A stretch of 64,000 nt of DNA from contig CAJTVQ010000001.1 of assembly GCA_910579935.1 (NCBI GenBank), positions 1-64,000 on the forward strand, written 5' to 3'. The translations under genes and the position numbers were made by a program. Each line of letters starts with the position of its first letter. Within the stretch, counting starts at the first letter, position 1. The notes under the pieces are model-generated. The model had not been told where the DNA came from. It worked only from the letters and a program-made list of their open reading frames with translations, and ran no database searches. Origin of the DNA: an uncultured Lachnospiraceae bacterium. Its GTDB lineage: Bacteria; Bacillota; Clostridia; Lachnospirales; Lachnospiraceae. Shown here piece by piece: positions 53,247-62,404 of the stretch.

Positions 53247-53681
53247 ATGGGAAAATTTTCAACGGATCAGAAGCTTCAGCTGGTACAAAAGATACGGGCG
53301 GAAAGCCAGGATAACCAATTGCGCATGAGAAGCCGGGAACGGCTGCTGTATGGCGGCAGACAGGAGGAAGAGCTTCCCTTATACAGTAAAGGGTATCACG
53401 ATTACGCAAGAGGAAGCCGGGAACTGTATGCTTTGGAGGAAGGGACGGACCACGCGGAGACAGGTTCCTTTTCGTCTTTCAAATTCAGACTGGTGATCGC
53501 GGCTTTCCTGTTTACCGCATTTCTTTTGGCGGATTCGGGAAGCGGGAGCATCGCAGGCTTTTCGACGGCGGAGGTGCTGGAAGAGATCAACAAAGATTTT
53601 GATACCGGTCTGGATGAAGTAGTATTTGATTTTGAGCATAATTTCCCTTATACTCTATTTAAGGGTGTTTCAAAAGACTGA
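53247..53681 (+). CDS. Single-pass membrane protein of unknown function
   Basis: About 144 residues from ATG 53247 (MGKFSTDQKLQLVQKIR); ATG 53232 is in frame but poorly placed. A charged, basic cytoplasmic N-terminus of about 80 residues is followed by one membrane helix (about 80-100, RLVIAAFLFTAFLLADSG) and an acidic extracytoplasmic tail of about 45 residues (STAEVLEEINKDFDTGLDEV). I do not recognise a family. It lies between the deacetylase and the radical SAM gene, 41 bases ahead of the latter, and may be cotranscribed with either. Confidence 0.7.
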   Translation: MGKFSTDQKLQLVQKIRAESQDNQLRMRSRERLLYGGRQEEELPLYSKGYHDYARGSRELYALEEGTDHAETGSFSSFKFRLVIAAFLFTAFLLADSGSGSIAGFSTAEVLEEINKDFDTGLDEVVFDFEHNFPYTLFKGVSKD

Positions 53682-53722
53682 AAGAAGGAAGTCACAGCGA
53701 TAAAAACACAGAATGGAGAATT

Positions 53723-55597
53723 ATGGGAAAGCTTGCATTAAGAGACGAAATACTGCTTCGCGTTGAGAAGCCGGCGCGTTATATCGGAAACGAGGTCAAT
53801 GCCGTAATAAAGGATAAGGAGAAGGTGGATGTCCGCATGGCGATGTGTTTTCCAGATGTATATGAAATCGGCATGTCGCATCTGGGCATCCAGATTCTGT
53901 ACGATATGTTCAACAGCTTCGAAGATGTCTGGTGCGAAAGGGTTTATTCGCCGTGGGTGGATCTGGACCGGATCATGAGGGAGGAAAGCATCCCTCTTTT
54001 TGGGCTGGAATCCCAGGAGCCGATTAAAGATTTGGATCTTCTTGCCATTACGATCCAGTATGAAATGTGTTATACGAATATTCTGCAGATACTCGATTTA
54101 TCACAGATTCCGCTTTGTGCAAAAGACCGGACCTGGGAACATCCGGTTGTGATAGGAGGAGGCCCCTGTACTTACAATCCGGAACCGATTGCAGAATTTT
54201 TTGATGTCTTTTATATCGGAGAAGGCGAAACGCGTTACCGGGAGTTCCTGGATCTCTATAAAGAAGCCCGAAGGGAAGGCGTGGACAGAACCGAATTTTT
54301 AAGAAGGGCGGCAAAACTGCCGGGCTTTTATGTTCCGGCTTTTTATCAGGTCGAATACAAAGAGGACGGTACGATTCGTTCCATGAAACCTGTAGAAGAC
54401 GGAATTCCGGAAACAATCCGGAAAGAAATCGAAATGGAGGTATCGGATACCTATTATCCGCGCAAACCGGTGGTGCCTTTTATCAAGGTGACACAGGACA
54501 GGGTGGTATTGGAAATCCAAAGAGGATGCATCCGGGGCTGCCGTTTCTGTCAGGCCGGACAGCTGTACCGCCCAGTTCGGGAGCGGGATGTGGAAATGCT
54601 GAAGGAATATGCGCTGGATATGCTGAAAAATACGGGACATGAAGAAATTTCTTTAAGCTCCTTAAGTTCCAGCGACTATTCCAAACTGCCGGAGTTAATT
54701 GATTTTCTCATAGACGAGTGTCGTCGGAAGAACATTAATATATCCCTTCCTTCCTTAAGGATCGATGCTTTTTCCTTAGATGTGATGAGCAAGGTACAAG
54801 ATGTGCGCAAGAGCAGCCTGACGTTTGCCCCGGAAGCCGGCAGTCAGAGACTGAGAAATGTCATCAACAAAGGACTGACCGAGTCGGTCATATTGGATGG
54901 AGCGGCGCTGGCATTCAAAGGCGGCTGGACGAGGGTGAAACTCTATTTCATGCTGGGGCTTCCTACGGAAACCGAAGAAGATATACGGGGAATCGGTGAT
55001 TTGTGCAATAAGATAGCGGCTGTTTTCTTTGAGACCGTTCCGAAGGACAAGCGGGTAAACGGGAAAGTGCAGATCGTAGCAAGCACTTCCTTTTTTATCC
55101 CCAAGCCCTTTACGCCCTTTCAGTGGGCAAAAATGTGTACGAAAGAAGAATTTCTGGACAAGGCCTATACCACCCGGACCTCGATCAAGGAACAGCTGAA
55201 CCAAAAGAGCATTAAATACAACTGGCACGAAGCGGATGTCAGTGTATTGGAGGGCGTTTTTGCAAGAGGGGACCGGAAGATAGCAAAGGTCATTCGGAAG
55301 GCTTATGAAAAAGGATGTATCTTTGATGCGTGGAGCGAATATTTCCGAAACGGGGTGTGGATGGAGACGTTTGAAGAGTGCGGCGTGGATGTCGGTTTTT
55401 ATACCACAAGGGAGCGGGAGCCGGATGAGGTTTTTCCGTGGGATTTTCTGGACTGCGGTGTAACAAAAGAATTTCTGCTGCGGGAATGGGAGAAAGCAAA
55501 GCGTGAAGCGGTCTCTCCCAATTGCCGGATGCAATGTCAGGGATGCGGTGCGAACCGTTTCGGAGGGGGCGTCTGCTTCGAGGAAAAAGAGGGGTGA
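53723..55597 (+). CDS. TIGR03960-family radical SAM protein with B12-binding-like N-terminus
   Basis: 624 residues. The N-terminal 200 residues resemble a cobalamin-binding-like Rossmann domain (FPDVYEIGMSHLGIQILYDM). The radical SAM core begins EIQRGCIRGCRFCQAGQ, with the three Cys of CxxxCxxC at about residues 266-273, and extends past FAPEAGSQRLRNVINKG. The C-terminus has Cys-rich NCRMQCQGCGANRFGGG. Function in this family is not established; it always pairs with the TIGR03936/DUF2344 protein, as here 51 bases downstream, and lies next to RNase E/G and L21, which suggests an RNA or ribosome link. ATG 53723 is used. Confidence 0.92.
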   Translation: MGKLALRDEILLRVEKPARYIGNEVNAVIKDKEKVDVRMAMCFPDVYEIGMSHLGIQILYDMFNSFEDVWCERVYSPWVDLDRIMREESIPLFGLESQEPIKDLDLLAITIQYEMCYTNILQILDLSQIPLCAKDRTWEHPVVIGGGPCTYNPEPIAEFFDVFYIGEGETRYREFLDLYKEARREGVDRTEFLRRAAKLPGFYVPAFYQVEYKEDGTIRSMKPVEDGIPETIRKEIEMEVSDTYYPRKPVVPFIKVTQDRVVLEIQRGCIRGCRFCQAGQLYRPVRERDVEMLKEYALDMLKNTGHEEISLSSLSSSDYSKLPELIDFLIDECRRKNINISLPSLRIDAFSLDVMSKVQDVRKSSLTFAPEAGSQRLRNVINKGLTESVILDGAALAFKGGWTRVKLYFMLGLPTETEEDIRGIGDLCNKIAAVFFETVPKDKRVNGKVQIVASTSFFIPKPFTPFQWAKMCTKEEFLDKAYTTRTSIKEQLNQKSIKYNWHEADVSVLEGVFARGDRKIAKVIRKAYEKGCIFDAWSEYFRNGVWMETFEECGVDVGFYTTREREPDEVFPWDFLDCGVTKEFLLREWEKAKREAVSPNCRMQCQGCGANRFGGGVCFEEKEG

Positions 55598-55648
55598 CAG
55601 GGTTGCCCGAAAAATGCCATTAAGTTTGAAAGGAACAGGGATACAGGA

Positions 55649-56365
55649 ATGAAATTACGGATAAAATTTGCCAAATCCGGCGCCATGCGCTTTGTCGGGC
55701 ATCTGGATATCATGAGGTATTTTCAGAAAGCGATCCGGAGGGCTGAAATCGATATTGCTTTTTCGGAGGGGTTCAGCCCCCATCAGATCATGTCTTTTGC
55801 AGCCCCTTTGGGAGTGGGCTTGGAAAGCAGGGGGGAATATTTTGACGTGGAAGTCCGTTCTTATACGACATCGGATGAGATGAAAGAGCGTCTGAACCGG
55901 GTCATGGTGCCGGGAATGGAAGTTTTAAGCGTTACCATGTTAGAGGAACATGCAAAAAATGCCATGGCGAGTGTGGCCGCGGCCTCTTATTCTGTCCGTT
56001 TTCGGGAGGGATACGAACCAGAGTTCGACTGGGTGGGTCGGTCAGCGGTTTTTTACGCCCAATCCTCTATTCCGGTAACGAAAAAGACGAAAAAAAGCGA
56101 AGTGCAGCTGGATCTGAAACCTGCCATATATTCAATGGAAGCAAGGGAGGGAGAAGATGGCAGTCCGGCCCTGTATTTACTGGTGGATGCCAGCAGCTCC
56201 GGCAATATCAAACCATCCCTGGTCATGGAAACTTTTTTTAAGGAAAACGGTGCGGAATTACCGGAGTTTTCCCTTATGATAACAAGAGTGGATACCTTTA
56301 CAAACGCAGGAACGGAAGACGAACCCAGGCTGGTGCCTTTAGATGCCGTTGGAAAGTTATTTTAA
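55649..56365 (+). CDS. TIGR03936-family (DUF2344) protein
   Basis: 238 residues beginning MKLRIKFAKSGAMRFVGHLD and continuing MRYFQKAIRRAEIDIAFSEG, a signature of DUF2344, then FSPHQIMSFAAPLGVGLESR. It is the obligate neighbour of the TIGR03960 radical SAM gene; in many Firmicutes the two are adjacent or fused. The biochemical role is unknown. It ends 12 bases before the ribonuclease gene, which indicates one operon. Confidence 0.92.
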   Translation: MKLRIKFAKSGAMRFVGHLDIMRYFQKAIRRAEIDIAFSEGFSPHQIMSFAAPLGVGLESRGEYFDVEVRSYTTSDEMKERLNRVMVPGMEVLSVTMLEEHAKNAMASVAAASYSVRFREGYEPEFDWVGRSAVFYAQSSIPVTKKTKKSEVQLDLKPAIYSMEAREGEDGSPALYLLVDASSSGNIKPSLVMETFFKENGAELPEFSLMITRVDTFTNAGTEDEPRLVPLDAVGKLF

Positions 56366-56377
56366 AAATGGAGGGGC

Positions 56378-57607
56378 ATGAAAACAAGGATGAATGACAG
56401 AAAATATATTGTGTTAAGGCGCGGCGGGCAGATTGTGTCATTGTTGTTTGACGGCAGCCGGCTGCTGTCCGCCCATGCGGAAGAAGAGCGGACAGAGGAC
56501 AGTCTTTTGGGCAATATTTATGTAGCCCGCGTAAAGAATGTGGTGAAGAATATCCATGCGGCATTTGTGGAAATCGCGCCGGGCCGAAACTGCTTTCTTG
56601 ACCTTCAGGAAGCGAGAAAACCGGTACTGCTTAACCGTTCTTATGACGGACGGCTTTTGGCAGAGGATGAAATCATTGTCCAGGTCTATAAGGAAGCATC
56701 AAAAAACAAACCGCCGGCTGTCACCTGCGCGCTTTCGCTGGACGGGAAATACTGCGTAGTGACAAAAGGAAAACCCGGTATCGCTTACTCGGCAAAATTA
56801 TCCGCAAAGACAAAGGCATGTCTGGCAGGGGAACTGGAAAAACCGGAGGGCCCCCTGGAAAAATACCGAAAGGACTATGGGATGATCATCCGTACCAATG
56901 CAAAGGAGCTGGAGACAGAACTGATGCCTTTGATTCAGGAAATAGCAGAATTGTCCGGACGTCTGGAGCAGATTTTCCAAAACGGCGTCCACCGCACCTG
57001 TTATTCCGTCCTTTTGCAAAAGCCTTCCAGATATTTGCAGAAGCTGCGGGATTTTCAGAACGGCTGGTGTGATGAGATCATTACGGACGAAGAAGACCTT
57101 TACCGGAATATCCTGCATTTTGCAGAGGAACATCCGGATTTTCACCTGCCGGGGATTCGGCTTTATCAGGACAGTCAGCTGTCCCTTGCAAAGCTTTATG
57201 CCGTGGAAACCCGGCTGAAAGAAGCACTTGAAAAAAAGGTATGGCTGAGATCAGGCGGATATCTTTTGATAGAGCCTACGGAGGCCCTGACCGTCATCGA
57301 TGTAAATACCGGTAAGGTGACTTCCAAAAAGGATGTGCAGGAGAACCATTTTCAGACAAATATGGAAGCTGCAGAAGAAATCGCCAGACAGCTCTCTTTG
57401 CGGAATCTGTCCGGCATTATCATCATAGATTTTATCAATATGCCGAAAGAAGAATACCGTAAAATGCTGATGGAGCATTTGGGAGAACTGTTAAGGAAAG
57501 ATACGGTCAAAACAACGCTGATAGATATTACGGCATTGGGATTGGTGGAAATTACAAGAATGAAAACGGATAAACCTCTCAGCGAACAATTCATGCGACA
57601 TTCCTGA
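56378..57607 (+). CDS. Ribonuclease E/G family protein, short form
   Basis: 409 residues. An S1-like RNA-binding region near the N-terminus (GNIYVARVKNVVKNIHAAFV, IAPGRNCFLDL) is followed by the catalytic DNase-I-like region with VIDVNTGKVTSK and GIIIIDFINMP, whose Asp residues hold the catalytic Mg. The protein ends soon after VEITRMKTDKPL, so the Zn-link CPxC motif and the rest of the C-terminal dimer domain are absent. ATG 56378 follows GGAGGGG closely; ATG 56390 is possible. It should process rRNA and mRNA 5'-monophosphate ends. Confidence 0.9.
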   Translation: MKTRMNDRKYIVLRRGGQIVSLLFDGSRLLSAHAEEERTEDSLLGNIYVARVKNVVKNIHAAFVEIAPGRNCFLDLQEARKPVLLNRSYDGRLLAEDEIIVQVYKEASKNKPPAVTCALSLDGKYCVVTKGKPGIAYSAKLSAKTKACLAGELEKPEGPLEKYRKDYGMIIRTNAKELETELMPLIQEIAELSGRLEQIFQNGVHRTCYSVLLQKPSRYLQKLRDFQNGWCDEIITDEEDLYRNILHFAEEHPDFHLPGIRLYQDSQLSLAKLYAVETRLKEALEKKVWLRSGGYLLIEPTEALTVIDVNTGKVTSKKDVQENHFQTNMEAAEEIARQLSLRNLSGIIIIDFINMPKEEYRKMLMEHLGELLRKDTVKTTLIDITALGLVEITRMKTDKPLSEQFMRHS

Positions 57608-57657
57608 GAGACAGATGCGGAATTCACATAAATTCCGAAAAAAGAAAGGAACATACC

Positions 57658-58230
57658 ATGCAGCTCATTAAAATGGAAAAAGTAAAAGACGGAAAATATT
57701 TGAAAAATTATGAACTTACTTATCTGAATAAGGCTGGCAGGGAGAAAAAATATGAGATTGTCAGCCGAAAGGAACTTAAAAACGAGGCAGATATCGGACA
57801 AAAAGTCAGCGGAATATCCATAGCCGCAGTCAACGACGGGAAACTCCTGTTATTGAGAGAATTCCGTATGGGCGTAAACAAAAATGTCTATAACCTGTGC
57901 GCCGGAATGATCGAAGACGACGAGACGGTCATGGATTGTATCGGGCGGGAACTATATGAAGAAACAGGACTTTCCGTAAAAAAAATCATCGATATCCTTC
58001 CGGCTTCTTTTGCGGCAGTGGCGATATCCGATATGAAGACCCATATTGTTTTTGTGGAGGCAGAGGGAGTATTTGAAGATCATACATCGGAAAATGAAAT
58101 GATAGAAGCAGGCTTTTACAGCCGCGAAGAAGTGGCAGCTCTTCTGCAGACAGAGGAGTTCAGTTCCCGTGCACAGATGATTGCTTATTTCTTTTCCAAA
58201 AATCTCTTTCCCGGAACAGATATGGCATAA
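57658..58230 (+). CDS. NUDIX hydrolase, ADP-ribose pyrophosphatase-like
   Basis: 190 residues with an intact Nudix box GMIEDDETVMDCIGRELYEE followed by TGL (about 85-107). The preceding ISIAAVNDGKLLLLREFRMG is typical of the ADP-ribose/NDP-sugar branch. It likely hydrolyses ADP-ribose or related nucleoside diphosphate derivatives; the substrate is not fixed by sequence. ATG follows AAGAAAGGAAC. It lies between the ribonuclease gene and the rplU promoter. Confidence 0.88.
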   Translation: MQLIKMEKVKDGKYLKNYELTYLNKAGREKKYEIVSRKELKNEADIGQKVSGISIAAVNDGKLLLLREFRMGVNKNVYNLCAGMIEDDETVMDCIGRELYEETGLSVKKIIDILPASFAAVAISDMKTHIVFVEAEGVFEDHTSENEMIEAGFYSREEVAALLQTEEFSSRAQMIAYFFSKNLFPGTDMA

Positions 58231-58246
58231 ATATGCAAAAAAATCC

Positions 58247-58275
58247 TTGACACATCCCATTACAGGTGCTAAAGT
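58247..58275 (+). promoter_or_regulatory. Sigma-A promoter of the rplU operon
   Basis: Perfect -35 TTGACA (58247-58252), 17-base spacer, -10 TAAAGT (58270-58275). Confidence 0.75.
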
Positions 58276-58281
58276 ATAGGA

Positions 58282-58386
58282 GTATGCCGCATAGATAGGC
58301 TTAAGTGCGTCTTTGTAACGCGGAAAGGGACGCCGCCGACCCTAGCGAGTAGACAAACCGATAAAAGTTTGTGATAGGAGGTGCAA
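58282..58386 (+). ncRNA. Ribosomal protein L21 leader (autoregulatory 5' UTR element)
   Basis: About 105 bases between the promoter and rplU with a compact G+C-rich core (GCCGCATAGATAGGC..., GCGTCTTTGTAACGC) and ending in the AGGAGGTG ribosome binding site. Position and length fit the L21 leader known upstream of rplU in Firmicutes, thought to bind L21. The helix GCGT/ACGC is visible; full structure not verified. Confidence 0.65.
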
Positions 58387-58387
58387 T

Positions 58388-58693
58388 ATGTACGCAATTA
58401 TTGCCACAGGTGGAAAGCAGTACAAAGTTTCTGAAGGTGATGTGATCAAAGTAGAAAAACTGAATGCAGAACCCGGAACGGCTGTAACATTTGATCAGGT
58501 TGTCGCGATCAGCGATAACGGGCTTAAGGTTGCCGGTGATGTAGCCAACTCTACCGTGTCCGCTACCGTTATGGAGCAGGGCAGGGGTAAAAAGATTATT
58601 GTTTACAAGTACAAGAGAAAAACCGGTTACCATAAGAAAAATGGTCATAGACAAGCATACACGCAGGTTAAAATCGATAAAATAAATGCGTAA
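58388..58693 (+). CDS. rplU: 50S ribosomal protein L21
   Basis: 101 residues. Start MYAIIATGGKQYKVSEGDVI and end KIIVYKYKRKTGYHKKNGHR are standard L21. ATG 58388 with AGGAGGTGCAAT. First gene of rplU-prp-rpmA, the conserved Firmicutes order. Binds 23S rRNA. Confidence 0.98.
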   Translation: MYAIIATGGKQYKVSEGDVIKVEKLNAEPGTAVTFDQVVAISDNGLKVAGDVANSTVSATVMEQGRGKKIIVYKYKRKTGYHKKNGHRQAYTQVKIDKINA

Positions 58694-58746
58694 GCTTTTT
58701 ATAATGTATTCATTTATAACATTTTAACAATTTGGTAGTGCTGAAC

Positions 58747-59076
58747 ATGACAACAGTTATCATTAAGAAAACAGCGGACGGAGTCTATAAGGGATTCACC
58801 TGTATGGGACATTCCGGATATGCCGGGAAAGGCAGGGATATTGTATGCGCTTCCGTATCCGTACTGGTCATTAATACAGTTAATTCAATAGAAGAACTGG
58901 CTGGTGAAGAAATGGAAGTGACCGCGGATGAGGAAACGGGTTTTATCAACTGCCGTTTTCAGGATACCCTGTCCTATGAAGGAAAGCTTTTTATGGATTC
59001 CATGGTGCTGGGCCTGTCGAAGATTGCGGAGCAGTACGGCAGGAAATATCTGACACTTAATTTCGAGGAGGTGTAA
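58747..59076 (+). CDS. prp: Ribosomal-processing cysteine protease Prp
   Basis: About 109 residues from ATG 58747 ([12 protein letters not shown]); no strong Shine-Dalgarno is present, so upstream TTG/GTG starts cannot be excluded. Catalytic His and Cys are in [20 protein letters not shown]. Prp removes the N-terminal extension of L27, which is required for ribosome function in Firmicutes. Its position between rplU and rpmA is the standard one, and the adjacent L27 has the target site. Confidence 0.92.
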   Translation: MTTVIIKKTADGVYKGFTCMGHSGYAGKGRDIVCASVSVLVINTVNSIEELAGEEMEVTADEETGFINCRFQDTLSYEGKLFMDSMVLGLSKIAEQYGRKYLTLNFEEV

Positions 59077-59080
59077 AACC

Positions 59081-59365
59081 ATGTTAAATATGAACCTTCA
59101 ATTTTTCGCTCATAAAAAGGGAGTCGGTTCCACAAAGAACGGAAGGGATTCCGAATCCAAAAGACTTGGTGCGAAAAGAGCTGACGGACAATTCGTAAAA
59201 GCAGGAAACATTCTGTACAGACAGCGCGGAACAAAGATTCATCCCGGTATTAACGTAGGAAGAGGCGGGGATGATACTTTATTCGCATTGGTAGACGGTG
59301 TACTTAGGTTTGAAAGAAAAGGAAGAGACAAAAAGCAGGCTTCCGTATATCCTGTCGAGAAATAA
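59081..59365 (+). CDS. rpmA: 50S ribosomal protein L27 with Prp-cleavable N-terminus
   Basis: 94 residues. The precursor begins [10 protein letters not shown] before [20 protein letters not shown]; the NLQFFA motif is the Prp cleavage site, leaving HKKG as the mature N-terminus that reaches the peptidyl-transferase centre. Start ATG four bases after prp, with GAGGTG ribosome binding site inside the prp end. Confidence 0.98.
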   Translation: MLNMNLQFFAHKKGVGSTKNGRDSESKRLGAKRADGQFVKAGNILYRQRGTKIHPGINVGRGGDDTLFALVDGVLRFERKGRDKKQASVYPVEK

Positions 59366-59378
59366 TACGAACGAATCG

Positions 59379-59413
59379 GGCTTCAAACATACCATGTGTT
59401 TGAAGCCTTTTTT
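59379..59413 (+). terminator. Rho-independent terminator after rpmA
   Basis: Eleven-base-pair stem GGCTTCAAACA/TGTTTGAAGCC, 7-base loop, TTTTTT. Confidence 0.9.
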
Positions 59414-59461
59414 GCCTTATAACTTATATTAGCTTATATAATTTAAGAAAGGTTATGGTTA

Positions 59462-60757
59462 TTGGATATGTTTGCAGACAGAGCCAGAATATATGTAAAG
59501 AGCGGAAAAGGAGGAGACGGCCATGTTTCGTTCCGCAGGGAAAAATATGTTCCCAACGGAGGACCTGACGGCGGAGACGGCGGAGACGGCGGCAGTGTCA
59601 TATTTGAAGTGGAGGAGGGCCTGAATACCCTGACCGATTTCCGGCATATCCGCAAATACTGTGCAGGAAGCGGAGAAGAGGGCGGGAAAAAGAACTGCCG
59701 CGGAAAGAGCGGGGAAGATATCGTCCTTAAAGTTCCTCATGGAACCGTGATCAAAGAAGCGGAGAGCGGAAAAGTCATTACCGATATGTCGGGAGAGAAC
59801 CGGCGGTTCGTGCTGTTAAAAGGCGGCAGGGGCGGCAACGGGAACCAGCATTATGCCACCAGCACCATGCAGGCGCCCAAATATGCCCAGCCCGGTCAGG
59901 AGGCAAAGGAACTGGAGCTTCTGCTGGAATTAAAAGTCATCGCAGATGTCGGACTGGTGGGATTCCCGAATGTGGGAAAATCCACGTTTCTTGCCAGGGT
60001 GACAAATGCCCGTCCGAAAATTGCCAATTACCACTTTACAACGCTGAATCCGAATCTAGGCGTAGTGGATCTGGAAGATGCAAACGGCTTTGTCATCGCC
60101 GATATTCCGGGGCTGATCGAAGGCGCTTCGGAAGGAGTGGGGCTGGGACACGAATTTCTCCGCCACATTGAGCGGACAAAACTGATCATTCATATGGTTG
60201 ACGCCGCTTCCACCGAAGGAAGGGACCCCTTGGAAGATATCTATGCCATCAACAAAGAATTGGAGGCATATAATCCGGAAATCGCCGTCCGTCCGCAGGT
60301 AATTGCGGCAAATAAAACCGATATGTTCGCCGGTGCGGAAGAGGAAAACGAAACCCTGCGCCGCATCCGGCAGGAATTTGAACCGAAGGGTATTCCCGTG
60401 TTCCCGATTTCCGCCGTAAGCGGTCAGGGCGTTCGGGAACTGCTGTATACGGTTAACAACCTGTTGGCGGAAATGGATGACAAACCGGTCATTTTCGAAC
60501 AGGAATATTTTCCGGAGTTTACGGCAAAAGAGGAACCGTATACCGTTCTATACGACGAAAAAGAAAAGGAATACGTAATAGAGGGACCGCGCATCGAAAA
60601 AATGCTCGGCTATACGAATCTGGAATCCGAAAAGGGCTTCACCTTTTTCCAGAATTTCCTGAAGGATAACGGTATATTGGACGAATTGGAGAAACTTGGC
60701 ATTGAAGAAGGGGATACGGTACGCATGTACGGACTTTCTTTTGATTATTATAAATAA
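59462..60757 (+). CDS. obgE: GTPase Obg
   Basis: About 431 residues. TTG 59462 is chosen because AAAGG lies nine bases ahead; ATG 59468 (MFADRARIYVKSGKGGDG) is the alternative. The glycine-rich OBG domain (1-158) precedes a G domain with GFPNVGKST (about 168), DIPGLIEGASEGVGLG and NKTD, and a C-terminal OCT domain. It is an essential large-subunit assembly GTPase, also tied to stress and sporulation control. It follows the rpmA terminator, so it has its own promoter or partial read-through. Confidence 0.95.
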   Translation: MDMFADRARIYVKSGKGGDGHVSFRREKYVPNGGPDGGDGGDGGSVIFEVEEGLNTLTDFRHIRKYCAGSGEEGGKKNCRGKSGEDIVLKVPHGTVIKEAESGKVITDMSGENRRFVLLKGGRGGNGNQHYATSTMQAPKYAQPGQEAKELELLLELKVIADVGLVGFPNVGKSTFLARVTNARPKIANYHFTTLNPNLGVVDLEDANGFVIADIPGLIEGASEGVGLGHEFLRHIERTKLIIHMVDAASTEGRDPLEDIYAINKELEAYNPEIAVRPQVIAANKTDMFAGAEEENETLRRIRQEFEPKGIPVFPISAVSGQGVRELLYTVNNLLAEMDDKPVIFEQEYFPEFTAKEEPYTVLYDEKEKEYVIEGPRIEKMLGYTNLESEKGFTFFQNFLKDNGILDELEKLGIEEGDTVRMYGLSFDYYK

Positions 60758-60797
60758 TGGTTTTGCGCAACAAAGCAGCGCAGAAATGAGGAAATTT

Positions 60798-61085
60798 ATG
60801 ACGAGCAAACAGAGAAGCTATTTAAAAAGCCTGGCCAGTAATCTGGAACCGATTTTCCAGATCGGCAAATCCAGTCTGACACCGGAAGTGACGGAAGCGG
60901 TTTCCGAGGCTTTCAATACCCGTGAACTGATCAAAGTAGCCGTATTGAAAAACTGCATCGACGACCCCCAGGCGATCGCGGAGATGCTTGCAGGGCGGAC
61001 ACATTCCCAGGTGGTACAGGTGATCGGGAAGAAGATCATTCTGTATAAAGAAAGCAAGGAACATAAAAAGATCATTCTTCCCTGA
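60798..61085 (+). CDS. yhbY: YhbY family RNA-binding protein (CRM domain)
   Basis: 95 residues from ATG 60798 (MTSKQRSYLKSLASNLEPIF), preceded by GAGGAAA; the longer upstream frame overlaps obgE and is rejected. The CRM fold shows as FQIGKSSLTPEVTEAVSEAF, ELIKVAVLKNC and the C-terminal GKKIILYKES. Binds pre-50S particles. It is the expected neighbour between obgE and nadD. Confidence 0.93.
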   Translation: MTSKQRSYLKSLASNLEPIFQIGKSSLTPEVTEAVSEAFNTRELIKVAVLKNCIDDPQAIAEMLAGRTHSQVVQVIGKKIILYKESKEHKKIILP

Positions 61086-61103
61086 CAGGAAGCGGGATGC
61101 GGA

Positions 61104-61799
61104 ATGGGAAACAAAATGGACTATAATATGGAAGATAAAAAGGAGCATGGAAAAAAAGCCGGGAGGAAAAAGACCGGTATCATGGGCGGTACGTTCAATC
61201 CCATCCATGTAGGACATCTGCTGCTGGCGGAAAGTGCAAGGGACTGTTTTGGACTGGACAGCATTCTGTTCATTCCCAGCGGACGCTCCTATATGAAGCG
61301 GGAAGCCGAAGTTTTGGACAGGTGCGGACGTTTTGAAATGACCCGCCTTGCAATAGAAGACAATCCGGCATTTTCCATATCCGATATTGAAGTGAAGCGC
61401 GAAGGGAACACATATACCTGTGATACGCTTTTACAGCTGAAAAAACAGGAACCGGAAACGGAATTTTATTTTATTGTCGGTGCGGACAGTCTTTTTTCCA
61501 TGGAAACATGGCGCAAGCCGGAATGCATTTTCCGCGACTGTATCGTACTTGCAGCAGTGCGGGACGATAAGGACAGCGATAAACTGCAGGAACAGATTCT
61601 GTATCTGCAGGAAAAATTCGGTGCGCGTATCTGTCAGATTTCATTTCGGGAAATCGATATTTCCTCAACCGATATACGCATGAGACTGGCCAGCGGACAA
61701 TCCATCCGTTATATGGTTCCGGACAAGGTGATTTCTTATATAGAAACCCATCATTTATATAAGGAGGATGCAGAATGGAAGCCAAATCTTCGAGCCTGA
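61104..61799 (+). CDS. nadD: Nicotinate-nucleotide adenylyltransferase
   Basis: 231 residues, slightly long owing to a polar N-terminal extension of about 24 residues before [20 protein letters not shown], which carries the HxGH-type motif. [13 protein letters not shown] is the ISSTxIR signature. It adenylates nicotinate mononucleotide to deamido-NAD. Start ATG 61104 used; start within the extension is possible. Its 3' end overlaps yqeK by 25 bases. Confidence 0.93.
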   Translation: MGNKMDYNMEDKKEHGKKAGRKKTGIMGGTFNPIHVGHLLLAESARDCFGLDSILFIPSGRSYMKREAEVLDRCGRFEMTRLAIEDNPAFSISDIEVKREGNTYTCDTLLQLKKQEPETEFYFIVGADSLFSMETWRKPECIFRDCIVLAAVRDDKDSDKLQEQILYLQEKFGARICQISFREIDISSTDIRMRLASGQSIRYMVPDKVISYIETHHLYKEDAEWKPNLRA

Positions 61800-62404
61800 A
61801 AAAAATCCGTAAAGCCATGGAGAAAAGTCTGGATGCCAAGCGCTTTGAGCATACGCTCGGAGTCGCCTATACTGCAGCCGCGCTTGCCATGCGCTACGGC
61901 TGTGACATACAAAAAGCCCAGACTGCAGGAATGCTGCATGACTGTGCGAAATGCATGAGCAATGAAAAACGGTTGAAAATCTGTACGAAACATAATATCG
62001 CCGTCAATGAGATCGAACGGCGGAACCCGTTCCTGCTCCACGCAAAAGTCGGGAGCTATATTGCCATGCAGAAATACAACATCCATGACAGCGATATCAT
62101 CAATGCCATTCTGAACCATACGACCGGGAGACCGGATATGTCACTGTTGGAAAAAATCGTCTATGTGGCTGATTATATCGAACCCGGAAGGAAACAGGCG
62201 CCGAATCTGGGAGAAATCCGGCGGCTGGCATTTGCAGATCTGGATGAAGCGCTGTTCCGGATCTTAAAAGATACGCTGCTCTATTTAAACCAGGTAGACG
62301 GCGAAACAGATCCGATGACACAGAAGACATACGAATTCTATAAAAATTATATGGAAACCAGAAACCGTACTGCAGGAAAATCAAAAAGGAGTGGAGCAAT
62401 ATGA
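61775..62404 (+). CDS. yqeK: YqeK-family HD phosphohydrolase (diadenosine tetraphosphatase)
   Basis: 209 residues. HD-domain metal ligands are in [27 protein letters not shown] and [11 protein letters not shown], with [11 protein letters not shown] downstream. YqeK enzymes hydrolyse Ap4A symmetrically. The start ATG 61775 follows AAGGAGG within nadD. It overlaps rsfS by four bases (ATGA), giving a tightly coupled nadD-yqeK-rsfS set. Confidence 0.92.
   Translation: MEAKSSSLKKIRKAMEKSLDAKRFEHTLGVAYTAAALAMRYGCDIQKAQTAGMLHDCAKCMSNEKRLKICTKHNIAVNEIERRNPFLLHAKVGSYIAMQKYNIHDSDIINAILNHTTGRPDMSLLEKIVYVADYIEPGRKQAPNLGEIRRLAFADLDEALFRILKDTLLYLNQVDGETDPMTQKTYEFYKNYMETRNRTAGKSKRSGAI

Noticed and set aside
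57485..57500. GAACTGTTAAG inside the ribonuclease gene as another repeat end
   Set aside because: It is part of well-conserved coding sequence and lacks the outer G and the following AAATAA.
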